A DNA stretch of 64,000 nt, from positions 818,501-882,500 of the forward strand of contig CANTUV010000077.1 of the NCBI GenBank assembly GCA_947685225.1, read 5' to 3'. A program made the translations under genes and the position numbers. Below, in pieces: positions 60,401 through 64,000 of the stretch. Position 1 is the stretch's first letter, and each line of letters begins with the position of its first letter. This DNA is from Garcia nutans. Its lineage: Eukaryota; Streptophyta; Magnoliopsida; Malpighiales; Euphorbiaceae. The notes under the pieces are model-generated. The model was not told where the DNA came from. It ran no database searches and was given only the letters and a program-made list of their open reading frames with translations.

Positions 60401-61578
60401 TAAAAATGAACACTAAATTCTAACTAAATTTTGACAATATTTATCCAATTATCTTATATAATTTTCGCTGATTTATGATAATTTGAATGTCCAAAAATAC
60501 TGAGTATTTAAAATATTTTAATCTATAATTAATTTAATTCAATTATTTTTGTAATTTAATAATAATAATAATTATTATAATATTAATGTTACTAATAAAT
60601 TTATTCTATTAAATTTTTAATATTGTTTATTTAGTTTACTTACAAGATATCCACCAAATTTTTAAATTATATACTAAATTAATATTGAATAAATTCTAAG
60701 AGAATAATTTTATAATTACCTTTCAATTATAATTAATAATTTATTTATTTTAGTTTTATCAAAAATATTAACTTATCACAATAATAGGAAAAAATAATAT
60801 ATTTTCTTATTATTTTATTAAGCATAAACTTTACATATTTTGTTAAATATAAACTTTACATGAATACTTTTAGTTATAAAAATTATTTAAATTTAATATG
60901 CATTATAAATTTACTTGAATAATTTTTTTTTATAATTAAACTTTACAAAAATATTCTTTAAGTAAAATATTATTATTTATTTTAATTTTTCCTTTTTTAT
61001 ATTAAATATCTATAATAATAATAACTACAATAATAATAATTATAATAATATTAATAATAATGATAATAAAACTAAAATTAATATTTACTAGTCATAATAA
61101 TTATAATAATTTTTTAATGATAAACTTAATAATAATATTTAATTACTTCAACTATAACAATATTAATAATTAACTAGTACTTAACATTAATTATATTTTA
61201 ACAATTATTATAGTTCATTCCTAAATAATAATAATATTAATAAAAATAATTTAATAATATAAATAATAATAATAATATAAATACTGATAACTTAATTATT
61301 CTAATTAATATAAATAAATAATTAGTTTTATAACTTTAAACATAATATTTTGACTATTTAATTTAAATCATTTAGTAATCAAATATTCAATATATTTACT
61401 TACTAATTAATAATTAATTATCAATTCAATTATTTAATTATTTATCCTTACATTAATAATAATTATTTACAATAAAAATAATTATATGATAAAAATAATT
61501 ATTACTAAGTTAATCAATATATCTTTCAATTACCCTTATTTCAGTTAATTATTTATAATAATGATTTTAATCACTATG

Positions 61579-61638
<60 letters not shown>

Positions 61639-62710
61639 TAATTTAAATAAATAAATAATTTAATTTATAAACTCATTACTTAATAATAATAAAATAATAA
61701 TTTATAAAATAGTTAGCTAATTTCATACATATTCACATATATATATATATATATTTGTATACATTTAAACACTATTAATTTATTATATAAGTTAATAAAT
61801 AATAATTATAATTAAAATTTAAATTAGTATTTTGATAAATTTAGATCAATTAATATAACAAGTAATTCTAAGTAAATAATTAATTAACAAATAGAAATTT
61901 TAACATAATTTATTAATTAACTAATTAATTTTAATTTAATACTTAAAATTAACAATAATTAACTTAATTCTAAATCTTTTTCTTTTAAAATAATTTATTT
62001 ATTATCTATTTAAAATTATATTTTTTAAATTTACTTAATTCACAAATGCTTAACTAATTACATAATAATTATTTATTTATTTATTAACTTTATTCAATTA
62101 ATTATTAATTATTTTTATTTTTATTTCAAATTTAATTTAATATATATTTATATATTTTTTAAAATTTGTCTAAACTTAACAAATAATATATTAAATAGAA
62201 GTCCGCGACGAGATAATTTAAAAAATATTCGAGTCATGTAGAAAATATGTCAAAAAATAGTCGAAAAAATATCAAAAATCATCATCGGCGTTAGCCACTG
62301 CAGTTCAATCGTATAACCCGTGAGACTATCTGCGATGGCGCATCGAGCTAATTCAGGTGACCATAGACTCATTTTTGAGCGGCCGATTCAGTGATCCAAT
62401 GCGTGTCATCCTCCAATCATTGAACGATAGATCATAGGTGAAATTAATAGATCAAAAGTCAACTCTATTTTCTTTGTTTATCTGTATATATGTATATGTT
62501 TTTTATTTGCTCTCTCTATCTCTCTTTTTGCTTTTCTATTTTCATCTCTCTCTCTCTCTCTCCGTTCACTTCTCTCTTTCCTTCTCTCTTTCATTTTTTT
62601 TTTTATATTACCTACACCTAACTTATTCATTTCTTTACTTTTTTTTAATATTTTAATACACCTACGCCAAACTTTAAAAAAAAAAAACACACATTTTTTT
62701 AATTATTACA
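57491..62710 (-). mobile_element. Giant LTR with a nested solo LTR
   Basis: Begins TGTTATACCTC next to the primer-binding site and shares ordered landmarks with 50773-53754, ending in the same kind of CT-rich tract (62520-62590) and probably at ATTATTACA (62710). Without the nested insertion its length is near 3.5 kb. The right border is inferred; no matching target duplication was found. An (AAT)n tract of about 19 units lies at 61578-61635. Confidence 0.65.
58088..59844. mobile_element. Nested solo LTR (1,747 bp)
   Basis: TGTTGCGCTC at 58093 to ATCATAACA at 59839, between perfect target duplications CATGG (58088-58092 and 59840-59844). It interrupts the giant LTR exactly where the 50773 copy reads on (CATCTTGG ... 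GGTAGCACC). Near 59335-59640 are many GACACGG and CCGTGTC words. Open frames at 59300-59739 are in this part and not genes. Confidence 0.8.
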
Positions 62711-64000
62711 CTTACTTTTTTATTATTTTATTATTTTATTTATAATTTTTTAACCAGTTATTTAAAAGACCATAAGAAAAAGGTAATGAACTAGTGGTGA
62801 CTAATTTAATCTTCAATTATTACACACCAAACGCTTCGTCTCTCGTTTCTCTCTGTATACGTATGTCCCCAATTCTGATATAAATGAAAAACAGAGCACC
62901 AAAATGAAAAACAGAGCATAAATGAAAAACAGAGCAAAACTAAAGTCCAAAATGAAATAGAAAGACGTCCAATAAAAATACCGGAGATGTAATCAGAGCA
63001 GCAACTTTGTTCCATTTTCTACCTATTGAAAAACAAGCATTAGAGATTCAATATAAATTTACTCTCATATCATATTAAATAATAATAATAATAATATTTG
63101 ACACTATACACTTAAATGATAGTTTCTTACCATAAATTAATTTTTATATTTTTTATTTCAAATTAATATGAGATCACCTTAATATTCTCTCTAAGTGATA
63201 ATTGATCATATTTATTCAATTGTCATTTACACTATATACTGTATCAATTGGGATGAACATCCAATAAAGAAACTAGAAAACAAAATTAAAACACTCTCTC
63301 TGAAATATTGGGCCGTCTAAAACTGTATAATCAACTCGCAAAATTAAAAATATATATATACTTCATACAAATTTATTCTGATATTATATTAAATTATTAT
63401 TATTATTAGTATTAATATATAAATTATATGTAAATTGCCTTACTCAAAATATTATCAAACAGAATATTTGATATATTAAAATCATTTGTATATGTACACG
63501 TGACCTGCTAACTAGACTTGTAACTTCACAATATTTATTATATTTTGAAAATTTTAATTATTTATTAGTAACTTAATAATGAGTTTCTTCCATTCTCAAA
63601 GTAAATTTAAAATTAACATTTGATAAAATTTGTTAATTTTTATGATTTTGGATTTTACCCAAATAAATCTATAAGAGAACTTTTATAACATGGGATATTT
63701 CATTTTTTTTAAATTGACATATTTTAATAGAAAATTAATATGGTTTATATCTTTATTTATAGACTACATTAATTATAAATTAATTTAATTTATAAATAAA
63801 AATATGAACTAAATCTATAATAAAATTTCTTTATTTTAATTTCTTAAAAGTCTACATATAAAATAAATAAAAAATGTTACATGGGTCTATTTGCAGTATA
63901 AATTAGATTTGAAATACAATATAACTATCAATGTTGAAATTTCTAAAAGAAAGTGTACTCAAAAGGTAATTTTTTTTAAAAAAAATTAATTATAAAAAAG
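62711..64000. other. Intergenic, AT-rich
   Basis: No gene. At about 62882-62936 the unit AAATGAAAAACAGAGCA occurs three times with 1-5 bp spacers. The rest is low-complexity AT-rich sequence. Confidence 0.5.

Noticed and set aside
1..64000. tRNA or rRNA genes
   Set aside because: None seen on reading; the only tRNA-related sequences are retrotransposon primer-binding sites.

Overview
The window is nuclear DNA from a plant, most likely a eudicot. It is very AT-rich, its genes contain GT-AG introns, and it holds plant-only families: a CBF/DREB1-type AP2 factor, a DUF247 protein, a ribosome-inactivating-protein (RIP) relic, and LTR retrotransposons primed by initiator tRNA-Met. I could not fix the species. 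The RIP relic fits several eudicot families.

Layout. 1-4.7 kb: AT-rich intergenic DNA. 4.7-9.2 kb: a ten-exon tRNA dimethylallyltransferase (IPT2 type) on the + strand; its reading frame breaks in exons 2, 8 and 10. 10-10.5 kb: two long AAT microsatellites. 10.6-12.3 kb: an RIP gene wrecked by a solo-LTR-like insertion and a second lesion. 13.2-15.8 kb: a 2.65-kb LTR element with apparently identical 564-bp LTRs, a 5-bp target duplication and only a gag gene. 18.3-19.0 kb: an intact CBF/DREB1-like gene. 21.4-48.5 kb: a tandem, same-strand array of six copies of an unrecognised small acidic-protein family, of which only two look intact (35266-35781 and 48035-48472). The array has been cut up by an hAT-like MITE, a 6-kb minus-strand Copia element and a 4.6-kb Copia element that sits inside the ORF of copy 5. 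An intact DUF247 gene lies inside the array (45.8-47.2 kb). 48.5-64 kb: gene-free repeat DNA with a 2,982-bp solo LTR (target duplication ACTAG), a truncated relative, and a third copy carrying a PBS and a nested 1,747-bp solo LTR (target duplication CATGG).

Probably functional host genes are the CBF-like factor, the DUF247 protein and two members of the acidic family. The IPT2-type gene is either decaying or carries sequence errors. The rest is mostly a record of transposon traffic. The least familiar content is the acidic-protein array: two sub-families share a helical core (F-K-x-L-P/S ... D-Y-R-x-R-x-F ... L-P-S), an acidic tract and a C-terminal T-F-D-L motif. I do not recognise this family.
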